In this document: positions 9,075 to 17,337 of the stretch, one piece after another
How positions within the stretch are numbered: the first letter of the stretch is position 1
Layout of the letters: each line of letters opens with the position of its first letter
Assembly (NCBI GenBank): GCA_025463765.1
Contig: JAODBC010000015.1
Span: 31,581-95,580, forward strand
From: Subtercola sp.
GTDB lineage: Bacteria; Actinomycetota; Actinomycetes; Actinomycetales; Microbacteriaceae
Direction: 5' to 3'
DNA: 64,000 nt
Made by a program: the position numbers and the translations under genes
Notes under the pieces: model-generated
The model's input: only the letters and a program-made list of their open reading frames with translations
What the model was told of the DNA's origin: nothing
The model's database searches: none

Positions 9075-10462
9075 CCGACAAACAGCTCGCGCATGCGCTC
9101 GAGCGCGCTGCTCACCTCGACGCCGACGACACTCTCGCGCAGTATCGCGCGTTGTTCGTCGGCGTCGGCGAAGAGGCTGACGACGGCGGCGCCCGTTTCC
9201 CGTCACCCGCCAGCACCAGCACTTCCGGCGCACCCGCCGGCGCCACAGCCACAGCCACGGCACCCGCCGGCGCCACAGCCCCTGCACCCGCGACCGCCGC
9301 CGACGCCGTCGTCTCGTACCTCGACGGTAACTCGCTCGGCCGCCCGCTGAAGACCGTCGGCCCGCTGCTCGCCGCCTTTGTCGAGGGCGCCTGGGGCGGC
9401 CGCCTCATCCGCGGCTGGGACGAGCAGTGGATGCACCTGCCCACCCTCATCGCAGACGAACTCGCCGCGGCCTGCCTCGGCGCCGCGCCCGGCCAGACGC
9501 TCATCGGCGACTCGACGACCGTGCTGCTCTACAAGATGCTGCGAGCGTGCGTCGCGGCCCGGCCCGATCGCAGCGAGATCGTGGTCGATACCGATAACTT
9601 TCCCACCGATCGGTATTTGGTCGAGGGAATCGCCGCCGAGCGCGGCCTCACCGTGCGCTGGGTCACGACCGCAACCGACTCGGGTCTCACCGCCGAGCAG
9701 CTCGCGGCCGCCGTGGGGCCGCAGACCGCGCTGGTGCTGGTCAGCCACGTCGCCTATCGCTCCGGCTACCTCGCCGATCTTGCCGATCTCACGCGCATCG
9801 CGCACGAGGCCGGCGCGCTCATCGTGTGGGATCTGTGCCACTCGGTCGGCAGCGTTCCCCTCGAACTCGATGCAGCGAACGTCGATGTCGCGGTCGGATG
9901 CACCTATAAATACCTCAACGGCGGCCCCGGTTCTCCGGCCTTCGTCTACGTGCGGGCAGACCTGCAGGGCGCGTTGCGGCAGCCTGTGCAGGGCTGGTTC
10001 GGGCATGCCGATCCGTTCGCCATGGGGCCGGGCTACGAGCCGGCCGGGGGAATGGCCCGCTTTCAGAGCGGCACTCCGCCGGTGCTCGGCATGCTCGCGA
10101 TGCGCGAGATGATCGCGCTCATCGGGCAGGCCGGCATCCACTCGGTGCGCGAGAAGTCTGTCGCGCTCACCGAGTTCGCCATCGAGCTGGCCGACGAACT
10201 GCTCGCTCCCCTCGGCGTGGTGCTGACCTCGCCCCGGGATGCGGCGCAGCGCGGCAGCCACATCACTCTTGATCACCCGGAGTTTCGGCGCGTCGTCGCC
10301 GAGCTGTGGCAGCAGGGCGTGATTCCCGACTTTCGCGCGCCGTTCGGGCTGCGCGTGGGCCTCTCGCCGCTCTCGACCAGCTTCACCGAGCTGGCGACGG
10401 GCCTACTCGCACTTCGCGCGGCGCTCGAGTCGCCCGGGTCGCCCGGGTCTACAGCCGTCTGA
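9071..10462 (+). CDS. Kynureninase-like aminotransferase class V enzyme
   Basis: PLP-dependent fold-type I enzyme, best matched to kynureninase (cleaves kynurenine to anthranilate and alanine). YLDGNSLGRP, WDLCHSVGS and the Schiff-base lysine in CTYKYLNGGPGSPAFVYV are typical. The start is uncertain. The first ATG/GTG/TTG in frame is a TTG at 9152, but the codons before it (LAHALERAAHLDADD, then TLAQYRALF) resemble a normal kynureninase N-terminus. The frame is open back to a CTG at 9071, which overlaps the preceding stop and has CAAGG about 8 nt upstream. An Ala/Thr/Pro insert (GATATATAPAGATAPAPAT) precedes YLDGNSLG. Near the 3' end TCGCCCGGG is duplicated (10430-10449). No other kynurenine gene is nearby, so the substrate is inferred. 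Confidence 0.8.
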   Translation: MTDKQLAHALERAAHLDADDTLAQYRALFVGVGEEADDGGARFPSPASTSTSGAPAGATATATAPAGATAPAPATAADAVVSYLDGNSLGRPLKTVGPLLAAFVEGAWGGRLIRGWDEQWMHLPTLIADELAAACLGAAPGQTLIGDSTTVLLYKMLRACVAARPDRSEIVVDTDNFPTDRYLVEGIAAERGLTVRWVTTATDSGLTAEQLAAAVGPQTALVLVSHVAYRSGYLADLADLTRIAHEAGALIVWDLCHSVGSVPLELDAANVDVAVGCTYKYLNGGPGSPAFVYVRADLQGALRQPVQGWFGHADPFAMGPGYEPAGGMARFQSGTPPVLGMLAMREMIALIGQAGIHSVREKSVALTEFAIELADELLAPLGVVLTSPRDAAQRGSHITLDHPEFRRVVAELWQQGVIPDFRAPFGLRVGLSPLSTSFTELATGLLALRAALESPGSPGSTAV

Positions 10463-10465
10463 GAG

Positions 10466-11182
10466 CTACGCGGTGAGCCCGAGGCCGTCCATGCGGCGGC
10501 TGTGGTTCGCGATGAGCTCGGTGAAGACCGGCTCGATGCGCTGCTCGTCGGTGCGCACATTTCCGCTGTGGTGGATGGCCGACCGCGCCACGAGCAGCGT
10601 GTCGCCGACCAGGCGCCGGCCCCACACGGCGAGCCGCGAGCCGAGCGTGGCGTCTTCGGAGATGGCGTCGCCGAGCAGCGTCTCGATGCCCTCCCGCCCA
10701 GAAGGAGAACTGACGATTCGCGCGACCTTCGGCCCCACGTCGCCGTGGATTCCCGCGGCGAGCAGCACGAAGAAGTCGTCGAGAATGCCGGCGGTGAGGT
10801 AAACGCTGGTGAGCGACTCGTACCAGTCCGAACCGCGCACCACATCGTTGTAGTGCTCGATGGCCGGGGCGAACTGAGCCATGACCACCGACGACTCGTC
10901 GACCAGCCGGCGCAGCTCGGCGACGAGCTTCTCGTGCTTCTCGAGCGCGAAGCCCGACGCCGGCCCGAGAACCTCTTTGGCCGCGACGGTGGGCGCCAGC
11001 ATGACCGTTCTGGCGAGAGCCTCGAAAATGGAGAGCTGGATGTACGCGGCCTGCCCGAGGTAGGGAATCACCTCGGGCGTGATCTCTGCGAGGTTGACGC
11101 GCAGCGTCTGGTCAGCGGGCCGCCGAGGCTTCAGCCGCGGAACCTCGAGTCGCACCGCTGGGCGCTTGAAAACGTCGAACAC
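10466..11182 (-). CDS. Ferritin-like fold protein (actinobacterial, MiaE-like family)
   Basis: A mostly helical protein of about 238 aa related to the ferritin-like family next to rhlE in actinobacteria (M. tuberculosis Rv3210c counterpart, from memory). Such proteins are often labelled tRNA-hydroxylase-like, but the function is not established. Visible features are long amphipathic helices with E/H residues (SIFEALARTV, EKHEKLVAEL, EHYNDVV). I chose the GTG at 11182 because the N-terminus FDVFKRPAVRLEVP looks native and a TAGACT box (complement of 11190-11195) sits 7 nt upstream; an ATG at 11227 is the alternative. It is convergent with the kynureninase-like gene, with 3 nt between stops. 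Confidence 0.7.
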   Translation of the reverse strand: MFDVFKRPAVRLEVPRLKPRRPADQTLRVNLAEITPEVIPYLGQAAYIQLSIFEALARTVMLAPTVAAKEVLGPASGFALEKHEKLVAELRRLVDESSVVMAQFAPAIEHYNDVVRGSDWYESLTSVYLTAGILDDFFVLLAAGIHGDVGPKVARIVSSPSGREGIETLLGDAISEDATLGSRLAVWGRRLVGDTLLVARSAIHHSGNVRTDEQRIEPVFTELIANHSRRMDGLGLTA

Positions 11183-11237
11183 GGCCCCCAGTCTACCGGC
11201 TGGTGCTGAGAGCCGAGGTGAGAGCATTCGGCCCTAC

Positions 11238-11253
11238 ATTCCGCTTGCGGAAT
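11238..11253. promoter_or_regulatory. 16-bp perfect palindrome upstream of the DEAD-box helicase gene
   Basis: ATTCCGCTTGCGGAAT has 7-bp arms around a 2-nt centre. It lies in the divergent intergenic region 11183-11472 between the ferritin-like gene and the helicase gene, about 55 bp from the former and 220 bp from the latter. It could be an operator for a dimeric regulator; no regulator gene is adjacent. The rest of the region holds no ORF I can support and is presumably promoter and 5' UTR for the helicase. Confidence 0.45.
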
Positions 11254-11472
11254 ATTCGTGTTCGCGATGGGCGTGCGGCTGGCCGTGCTGCACAGCGCGT
11301 TTACACCGGATGCACGGCTAAAGTAGAGGCAGCCCTGACACGAATCGGGGCGTACTACGCCCGGCCAGGCGCCATCGCCGGCCCGTTGCCCGAGCTTATC
11401 GGCCGATCGTCATCGGCCCGTCAGATCTGATCGGCGCACCACAGCTTTTGTTCTTCAGGCGTAGCCCCACCT

Positions 11473-13296
11473 ATGACAGGGCATCACACAGTGACTTTTA
11501 CCGAACCGAACGAACCGAACGAACCTTCAGACTCAGCCGTCGCGGCAGATCCGAGCGAAGACGATCTCATCGAGATCGACTTCATCGCCCCCGACCCGCT
11601 CTCTGCAGCGGCGCCCGTACTCCAGACGACGTTCAGTGATCTGCTGGTCGAACAAGACCTCGTCGACGCGCTGGCGTCGAAGGGCATCATCCACGCCTTC
11701 CCCATCCAGGTGCAGACCATTCCCCTGGGTCTCGAGGGGCAAGACATCATCGGTCAGGCCAAGACCGGCACCGGCAAGACGCTCGGCTTCGGGCTGCCGC
11801 TGCTGCAAGAGCTCGGGCCGAACCCCGAGCCCGGCGTGCAGGCCCTTGTCGTCGTGCCGACCCGCGAGCTCGCGGTGCAGGTCACCGAAGACCTCCAGCT
11901 CGCAGCGCAGAACCGCCCGACCACGGTGATCGCCATCTACGGCGGCAAAGCGTACGAGGGCCAGATCGAACAGCTCAAAGCGGGCGCGCAGGTCGTCGTC
12001 GGAACCCCCGGCCGCCTGCTCGACCTCGCCGGTCAGCGCCTGCTCTCCCTCGCGAACGTGCGCGTCATGGTGCTCGACGAGGCCGACAAGATGCTCGACC
12101 TCGGCTTTCTCGCCGACGTCGAGAAGCTCTTCGCGCAGACCCCGGCCGGGCGCCACACCATGCTGTTCTCGGCCACAATGCCCGGCCCCGTGGTCGCACT
12201 GGCCCGTCGCTTCATGAGCCGCCCCATTCATATTCGCGCCACCGACCCCGACGAGGGCCTGACGCAGGCCAACATCAAGCACGTCGTGTACCGCGCCCAC
12301 AACCTCGACAAAGACGAGGTCATCGCGCGCATCCTGCAGGCCAACGGCCGCGGAAAGACCGTGATCTTCACCCGCACCAAGCGTGCGGCCGCGAAGTTGG
12401 TCGACGAGCTCAACGATCGCGGCTTCAACGCCGCCGCCGTGCACGGCGACCTCAACCAAGAGCAGCGTGAGCGCGCCATGGCCGCGTTCAAAGCCGGCAA
12501 GCGCGATGTGCTCATTGCGACTGATGTCGCCGCTCGCGGAATCGACGTCAACGACGTGACGCACGTCATCAACCACACCATTCCCGAAGACGAGAAGACT
12601 TACCTGCACCGCGCCGGGCGCACCGGCCGCGCCGGCAAGACCGGTATCGCCGTCACCTTCGTCGACTGGGACGACATGCACAAGTGGGCGCTCATCAACC
12701 GTGCACTCGAAATGGGCCAGCCCGAGCCCGTCGAGACCTACTCGTCGTCTCCGCACCTGTTCTCCGACCTCGACATTCCGGTCGGCGTGAAGGGCCGGCT
12801 GAAGCCGACTCCCGCGGCGAAGGGCCCTGAGGCCGGCACGCGCCCGCCGCGCAGCCCGCGCGAGGGCGGCAGCCAAGGTGGCGGGCGCAACGGCAGCGGC
12901 TCGGGTTCCGTCTCGGGCTCGGGCAGCCAGGGCGGCGGTCGCGGCAACACAAGCAGCAGCCAGGGCGGCGGCACCTCCGACGCAGACTCCGCCGCACCTC
13001 GCGACGGCTCAGCTCGCCCCCCACGCTCCCGCAACCGCCGTCGTCACGGCGCTGCCGATGGCGCCCCCGGTTCGGTGACGGCGGTCGACGGCGGCGGCAT
13101 GACCGGCAGCACCACCGCGGTCAGCTTCTCGGGCGGCGAGGCGTCTGACGGGGCATCCACCCCCGCAGGCACCGAGACCGCGAGCACGTCTGACACCCAT
13201 GGCAGCACCGGCCACGGCTCGAGCGAGCACCACGACGGCAACAGCGCGCCGCGCCGCCGAAACCGCTCGCGCAACCGCGCGCCGCGCGCCGAGTAA
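11473..13296 (+). CDS. rhlE: DEAD-box ATP-dependent RNA helicase, RhlE-like
   Basis: Unwinds RNA duplexes, probably in ribosome assembly or RNA turnover. All motifs are visible: Q motif FPIQVQTIP, motif I AKTGTGKT, Ia PTRELAVQ, II VLDEADKMLD, III SAT, IV VIFTRTKR, V ATDVAARGID, VI HRAGRTGRAGKTG. After about residue 430 follows a long tail of Gly/Ser-rich and Arg-rich sequence (GGRNGSGSGS, RPPRSRNRRRHG, RRRNRSRNRAPR), a disordered RNA-binding extension. The 607-aa length reflects this tail. The ATG at 11473 begins an acidic N-terminus that includes the duplicated NEPNEP. A long upstream region (about 240 bp) suggests 5' UTR regulation, as is common for cold-inducible helicases. Confidence 0.92.
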   Translation: MTGHHTVTFTEPNEPNEPSDSAVAADPSEDDLIEIDFIAPDPLSAAAPVLQTTFSDLLVEQDLVDALASKGIIHAFPIQVQTIPLGLEGQDIIGQAKTGTGKTLGFGLPLLQELGPNPEPGVQALVVVPTRELAVQVTEDLQLAAQNRPTTVIAIYGGKAYEGQIEQLKAGAQVVVGTPGRLLDLAGQRLLSLANVRVMVLDEADKMLDLGFLADVEKLFAQTPAGRHTMLFSATMPGPVVALARRFMSRPIHIRATDPDEGLTQANIKHVVYRAHNLDKDEVIARILQANGRGKTVIFTRTKRAAAKLVDELNDRGFNAAAVHGDLNQEQRERAMAAFKAGKRDVLIATDVAARGIDVNDVTHVINHTIPEDEKTYLHRAGRTGRAGKTGIAVTFVDWDDMHKWALINRALEMGQPEPVETYSSSPHLFSDLDIPVGVKGRLKPTPAAKGPEAGTRPPRSPREGGSQGGGRNGSGSGSVSGSGSQGGGRGNTSSSQGGGTSDADSAAPRDGSARPPRSRNRRRHGAADGAPGSVTAVDGGGMTGSTTAVSFSGGEASDGASTPAGTETASTSDTHGSTGHGSSEHHDGNSAPRRRNRSRNRAPRAE

Positions 13297-13340
13297 GCGC
13301 CGAGCACCCACTTCATGGCCCGCAGAACGTCAGCGTCATC

Positions 13341-14663
13341 ATGAGCAGCCCGTCACGCACCGACGCCGTCGCAGCACTGCCCGGCGCCTCAGGCCCCGAA
13401 GCCGGGCTCACCCCCGGCGAGGTGGTGAAGCTGCACGCCCTGCGGCGTATGAAGCTCATCGCCACCGGGCTGCTGGTACTCATGGCGCTGATCTTCGCGG
13501 TGTCGTTCGCGTTGCAGGGTCGCTACCCGTGGCTGCAGTACGTGCGTGCGGCCAGCGAGGGCGGAATGGTCGGCGCCCTGGCAGACTGGTTCGCGGTGTC
13601 GGCCCTGTTCCGGCATCCGTTCGGGCTGAAGATTCCGCACACCGCGATCATCCCGACGCGTAAGAACGAAATCGGGGCGAGCCTCGGCGAGTTCGTCGAA
13701 GAGAACTTTCTGTCTGAAGCCGTCGTTCGCGAGAAGCTCGCGTCGGTGGGCGTTTCGCGGGTGGTGGGCACCTGGCTCTCGAGCCCGAAGAATGCGAAAC
13801 GCCTCACCGACGAGCTCGCCAGCGCGGCACAGGGCGCGATGGCGCTGCTGAGCGACGACGACATTCGCACCGTCATCGAAGGGCTTGCTCGCACGCACCT
13901 GGTCGATCGCGACTGGTCGCCCGAGATCGGCTCGCTGGCCGAGAAGATCGTCGAATCTGGTCACCATCACCTCGCCGTCGATCTGCTGATCGACCGCTCA
14001 GAAGAGTGGCTGGCCAGCAATCCCGAGGCCTTCACCGAACTCGTGTCGAAGCGCTTGCCGAGCTGGATACCGTCGTTCGTCGACCGCATCGTCGACGAAC
14101 GCGTCTACTACGAAGCGCTGAAGTTCGTGCAGGCCGTGCAGAGCGATCCGAATCACCGCTTGCGTCTCGCGCTCGACGACTACCTACGGCAGCTGGCGGC
14201 CGATCTGCAGCACGACCCCGTGATGCGCGATCGCCTCGAAGCAGCGAAAGCTCAGCTCATCGACGACCCGCGCCTGCGCGAGATCGCCTCGCTCGCCTGG
14301 CAGGCGCTCAAAGACGCCCTGGTCTCGTCGCTGGCGAACCCCGACAGCCCGCTGCGCCACACCGCGGAGTCGACCTTCATCGACACCGGGCTGCGCCTGC
14401 AGACAGATGCTGTGCTCGCCTCGAAGGTCGACGCCTGGGTGGCGAATGTCGCCTCCCATCTCGTGGCGAGCTACCGTCACGACATCGCGGCCGTCATCTC
14501 TGAGACAGTCGAGCGCTGGGACGGCGCCGAGGCCAGCCAGAAGATCGAGCTCCAGGTCGGAAAAGACCTGCAGTTCATCCGCATCAACGGCACCGTGGTC
14601 GGTTCGCTCGCAGGCCTCGCCATCTTCACGGTCGCCCAGGCCGCTCTCGCCCTCGCCTCCTAA
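13341..14663 (+). CDS. DUF445 domain membrane protein
   Basis: A 440-residue DUF445 (YjiN/YheB-like) protein of unknown function, peripheral or integral to the membrane. There is a transmembrane helix near residues 38-55 (KLIATGLLVLMALIF) and one at the extreme C-terminus (IFTVAQAALALAS). The hallmark GGMVGALADWFAVSALFRHPFGLKIPHT motif region is present around residues 72-98 and is followed by a long helical region. It starts 44 nt after the helicase stop and is probably co-transcribed. The last 4 nt overlap the stop of the convergent PHP gene. Confidence 0.85.
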   Translation: MSSPSRTDAVAALPGASGPEAGLTPGEVVKLHALRRMKLIATGLLVLMALIFAVSFALQGRYPWLQYVRAASEGGMVGALADWFAVSALFRHPFGLKIPHTAIIPTRKNEIGASLGEFVEENFLSEAVVREKLASVGVSRVVGTWLSSPKNAKRLTDELASAAQGAMALLSDDDIRTVIEGLARTHLVDRDWSPEIGSLAEKIVESGHHHLAVDLLIDRSEEWLASNPEAFTELVSKRLPSWIPSFVDRIVDERVYYEALKFVQAVQSDPNHRLRLALDDYLRQLAADLQHDPVMRDRLEAAKAQLIDDPRLREIASLAWQALKDALVSSLANPDSPLRHTAESTFIDTGLRLQTDAVLASKVDAWVANVASHLVASYRHDIAAVISETVERWDGAEASQKIELQVGKDLQFIRINGTVVGSLAGLAIFTVAQAALALAS

Positions 14664-15550
14664 TTCGTGCGGGCTACAGCACCGTAGACGGGCGCGGTGC
14701 CGGTGGCGCGGGCGATGATGCGCTCGAGCACCTCGGGCGAGGTGCGGTTCTCACCCAGGCGGTTGGGCTTGCCCTCGCCGTGGTAGTCGCTCGACCCGGT
14801 CACCACCAGGCCGAACTTCGCCGCGAGCTCGTAGAGCCGCTCTTTGCCGTCGGGCGTGTTCTGGCGGTGTTCGATTTCGAGGCCGAAGAGCCCGGCATCC
14901 ACCAGCTTGCGCAGCCGCGCCTCTGGCACGACTCGCTCTCGGCCACCGGTACCCGGATGCGCGAGCACCGGCACTCCCCCGGCGGCCACAACCAGCTCTA
15001 CGCCGGCAAGCGGCGTCGGGGCGTAGTGCGGCTGAAAATACCCGGCCCGCCAGTGCAGTATGCCCTGAAACGCCTGACTGCGGTTCTCGGCCAACCCTTT
15101 CGCCACGAGCGCGTCGGCGATGTGCGGCCGGCCGACGGTTGCGCCCTCTGTGGTCTGCGCGAGAACGTCTTGCCAGGTGAGGTCGTAGTCGCGGCCGATG
15201 CGATCGACGATGCGTTCGGCGCGGGCCAGCCGGGCATCCCGAATCGTCTCGGTCTCGGCCAGCAGCGCCGGGTTCGCGGGGTCGATGAGGTAGGCCAGAA
15301 CGTGAATGCTCGCGTGTTCGAGCCTCGTGCTCAACTCCATTCCCGGAACGAACGTCAGGTCGAAATCGTGCGCCGCCAGGGCAGCGGATGCCCAGCCCGC
15401 CGTCGTATCGTGATCGGTGAGCGCGATCGTTCCGAGCCCTGCTTCGCTCGCCGACCGAATGACCTCGTAGGGCGTCTCGGTTCCGTCTGACGCGCTGCTG
15501 TGCGTGTGCAGATCGATGGGTGCGCCAAAGGCGGGTGCGGCGTCGGGCAT
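14660..15550 (-). CDS. PHP-domain phosphoesterase (YciV/TrpH, RNase AM-like)
   Basis: Metal-dependent phosphoesterase of the PHP family; the E. coli relative is a 5'-3' exonuclease acting on short RNA and on 3',5'-bisphosphonucleotides. Metal ligands are visible: DLHTHSSASDGT near residue 13, TDHD near residue 45, PGMELST near 70, LAHPG near 195, and GSSDYHG near 252. The length (296 aa) is typical. The ATG at 15550 has GAGG directly upstream and a TACGAT box further out. The gene is divergent from the aminopeptidase P gene with 61 nt between starts. Confidence 0.85.
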   Translation of the reverse strand: MPDAAPAFGAPIDLHTHSSASDGTETPYEVIRSASEAGLGTIALTDHDTTAGWASAALAAHDFDLTFVPGMELSTRLEHASIHVLAYLIDPANPALLAETETIRDARLARAERIVDRIGRDYDLTWQDVLAQTTEGATVGRPHIADALVAKGLAENRSQAFQGILHWRAGYFQPHYAPTPLAGVELVVAAGGVPVLAHPGTGGRERVVPEARLRKLVDAGLFGLEIEHRQNTPDGKERLYELAAKFGLVVTGSSDYHGEGKPNRLGENRTSPEVLERIIARATGTAPVYGAVARTN

Positions 15551-15611
15551 ACCTCATCGTATGCCGTTCTGGCGTGGTGGCCTTCCGTGCCGCCGCGCGC
15601 GACAATGGAGT

Positions 15612-17165
15612 ATGGCTGAACAGACCGACACCGCACCCCGCGCCACCTCGAACCGCTCCACCACGCCTGGCTCGGACTCCTTCAAGCAATACATCTCGAG
15701 CAACTGGGCCGAGCGAACGGATGTTCTGCCCCCGGCCCGCGACGAGGCCGTCTTCGCGGCCGACCGCCGCGCGCGAATCTCGGCGAAATACCCGGGCAAG
15801 CGGCTCATCATTCCGGCCGGCCGGCTCAAGCAGCGCTCGAACGACACGGACTTTCCGTTCCGTGCGCACACGGTGTTCACGTACCTCACCGGTTGGGGCT
15901 CCGATTCGGAGCCCGGCGCGGTGCTGGTGCTCGAGCCCGTGCTTGAGCCACGGGACGACGGCGCCGGGCACGATGCCGCCCTCTACTTTCGCGAGCGCGC
16001 GGGCCGAGACTCCGACGAGTTCTACGCCAACCCCGAGATCGGCGAGTTCTGGATCGGGCCGCGCCCCTCCCTGGCGCAGGTCGCCGCAGACCTGGCGCTG
16101 ACGGCACGCGGCATCGCCGACCTCGACCTCGTTCTCGAAGCCGTCGATGGCGACACCCTGATCATCCGCGAGGCCGACCCCGAACTCACCTCGCTCGTCG
16201 ACACGCGTGTCGCCGCCGCCCTCGTCGAGCAGCAAGACGAGGCGGCTCTGCCCACCATCGCGTTCAGCCCCGTCGACGGCGAAAAAGACGAGGTCGACGA
16301 GTCGGCCCTTCTCGACCAAGACCTCTCCGAGATGCGGCTCGTGAAAGACGAGTACGAGATCGGCCAGATGCGCCTCGCCATCGCGGCGACCGCCGCGGGC
16401 TTCGACGACATCATCCGCGACTTCGCACGCATCACGGCTCACGAGCGCGGCGAGCGTCTGGTCGAGGGCGTCTTCAATTCGCGCGCCCGAGCCGACGGCA
16501 ACGCGGTGGGCTACGACACCATCGCCGCCTCAGGCCCCCACGCGTGCATCCTGCACTGGACCCGCAACGACGGCCCCGTCGTTCCCGGCGATCTGATGCT
16601 CGTCGACGCCGGCGTCGAACTCGACTCGTACTACACCGCCGACATCACGCGCACACTGCCGGTCAGCGGCACCTACGGCCCCGAACAACGCATGATCTAC
16701 GAAGCCGTTCGCGAGGCGGCCGACGCCGCGTTCGCCATCGTGCGCCCCGGCATTCGGTTCCGTGAGATCCACGCCACGGCGATGGGTGTCATCGCGCGCA
16801 AGACCGCCGAGTGGGGGCTGTTGCCCGTGACAGCAGAAGAGGCCGTCGAGCCGCAGAACCAGCAGCACCGCCGCTACATGGTGCACGGCACGAGCCACCA
16901 CCTCGGACTCGACGTGCACGACTGCGCCAAGGCGCGGCGCGAGATGTACCTCGACGGTGTTCTCGAAGCGGGAATGGTGTTCACCATCGAGCCCGGCCTC
17001 TACTTTCAGCCCGACGACCTCACCGTGCCCGAGTCGTTCCGCGGCATCGGCGTGCGCATCGAAGACGACATTCTCGTCACGCCCACCGGTGCCGAGAACC
17101 TTTCTGCGGCCATCCCCCGCTCTGCCGACGACGTCGAGTCGTGGATCGCCCGGCTCCGCCCCTGA
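15612..17165 (+). CDS. pepP: Aminopeptidase P family metallopeptidase (M24B)
   Basis: Removes N-terminal residues preceding proline, using two metal ions. The pita-bread catalytic domain is complete: LVDAGVELDSYYTADITRT supplies two Asp ligands, HGTSHHLGLDVHD the His, FTIEPGLYF and GVRIEDDILVT the two Glu. The N-terminal creatinase-like domain covers about residues 30-200. The ATG at 15612 is preferred over an in-frame GTG at 15504 because the latter overlaps the divergent PHP gene. GACAAT ends about 5 nt before the ATG, so the transcript may be leaderless. The stop codon at 17163 lies inside a short CCCTGA repeat. Confidence 0.9.
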   Translation: MAEQTDTAPRATSNRSTTPGSDSFKQYISSNWAERTDVLPPARDEAVFAADRRARISAKYPGKRLIIPAGRLKQRSNDTDFPFRAHTVFTYLTGWGSDSEPGAVLVLEPVLEPRDDGAGHDAALYFRERAGRDSDEFYANPEIGEFWIGPRPSLAQVAADLALTARGIADLDLVLEAVDGDTLIIREADPELTSLVDTRVAAALVEQQDEAALPTIAFSPVDGEKDEVDESALLDQDLSEMRLVKDEYEIGQMRLAIAATAAGFDDIIRDFARITAHERGERLVEGVFNSRARADGNAVGYDTIAASGPHACILHWTRNDGPVVPGDLMLVDAGVELDSYYTADITRTLPVSGTYGPEQRMIYEAVREAADAAFAIVRPGIRFREIHATAMGVIARKTAEWGLLPVTAEEAVEPQNQQHRRYMVHGTSHHLGLDVHDCAKARREMYLDGVLEAGMVFTIEPGLYFQPDDLTVPESFRGIGVRIEDDILVTPTGAENLSAAIPRSADDVESWIARLRP

Positions 17166-17195
17166 CCCTGCCCTGACCCTGACCCTGACCCTGCC
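17158..17195 (+). repeat. CCCTGA hexamer repeat spanning the aminopeptidase P stop codon
   Basis: CCCTGA or CCCTGC units are repeated about six times beginning with the last proline codon and stop (CCC TGA) of the aminopeptidase gene. Several extra TGA triplets are therefore present just downstream. Confidence 0.75.
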
Positions 17196-17237
17196 ACTGC
17201 CCCCGGTCTCTCCGGGCTTACCGGATGACCGCGCCGA

Positions 17238-17329
17238 GGTTGCGCGAATGCACCTTCCCGGGCGGGCGGAGGTGCATTCGCGCAACCCCCAGTGAGCCAC
17301 GTCGCCCGCGGAGGTGCATTCGCGCAACC
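17238..17329. repeat. Intergenic hairpin element plus third arm copy (GGTGCATTCGCGCAACC family)
   Basis: The left arm 17238-17255 (GGTTGCGCGAATGCACCT) pairs perfectly with the right arm 17270-17287 across a 14-nt loop containing GGGCGGGCGG. A third copy in the right-arm orientation sits at 17312-17329, just before the stop of the convergent general stress protein gene. The same arm recurs near 28356 and 29974-30021. The hairpin could terminate both convergent genes, but the extra direct copy and the spread across loci suggest a dispersed repeat. Confidence 0.85.
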
Positions 17330-17337
17330 CCAGCGCG

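Noticed and set aside
9152..9300. Frameshift between the small membrane protein and the kynureninase-like gene
   Set aside because: The membrane protein ends naturally with a basic tail, and the kynureninase-like frame is open to the CTGA overlap, so no frameshift needs to be assumed.
14751..16442. 563-codon open frame on the minus strand
   Set aside because: It runs antisense across the aminopeptidase P and out of frame through the PHP gene. Arg/Ala/Gly-rich composition without family motifs is typical of shadow frames in GC-rich DNA.
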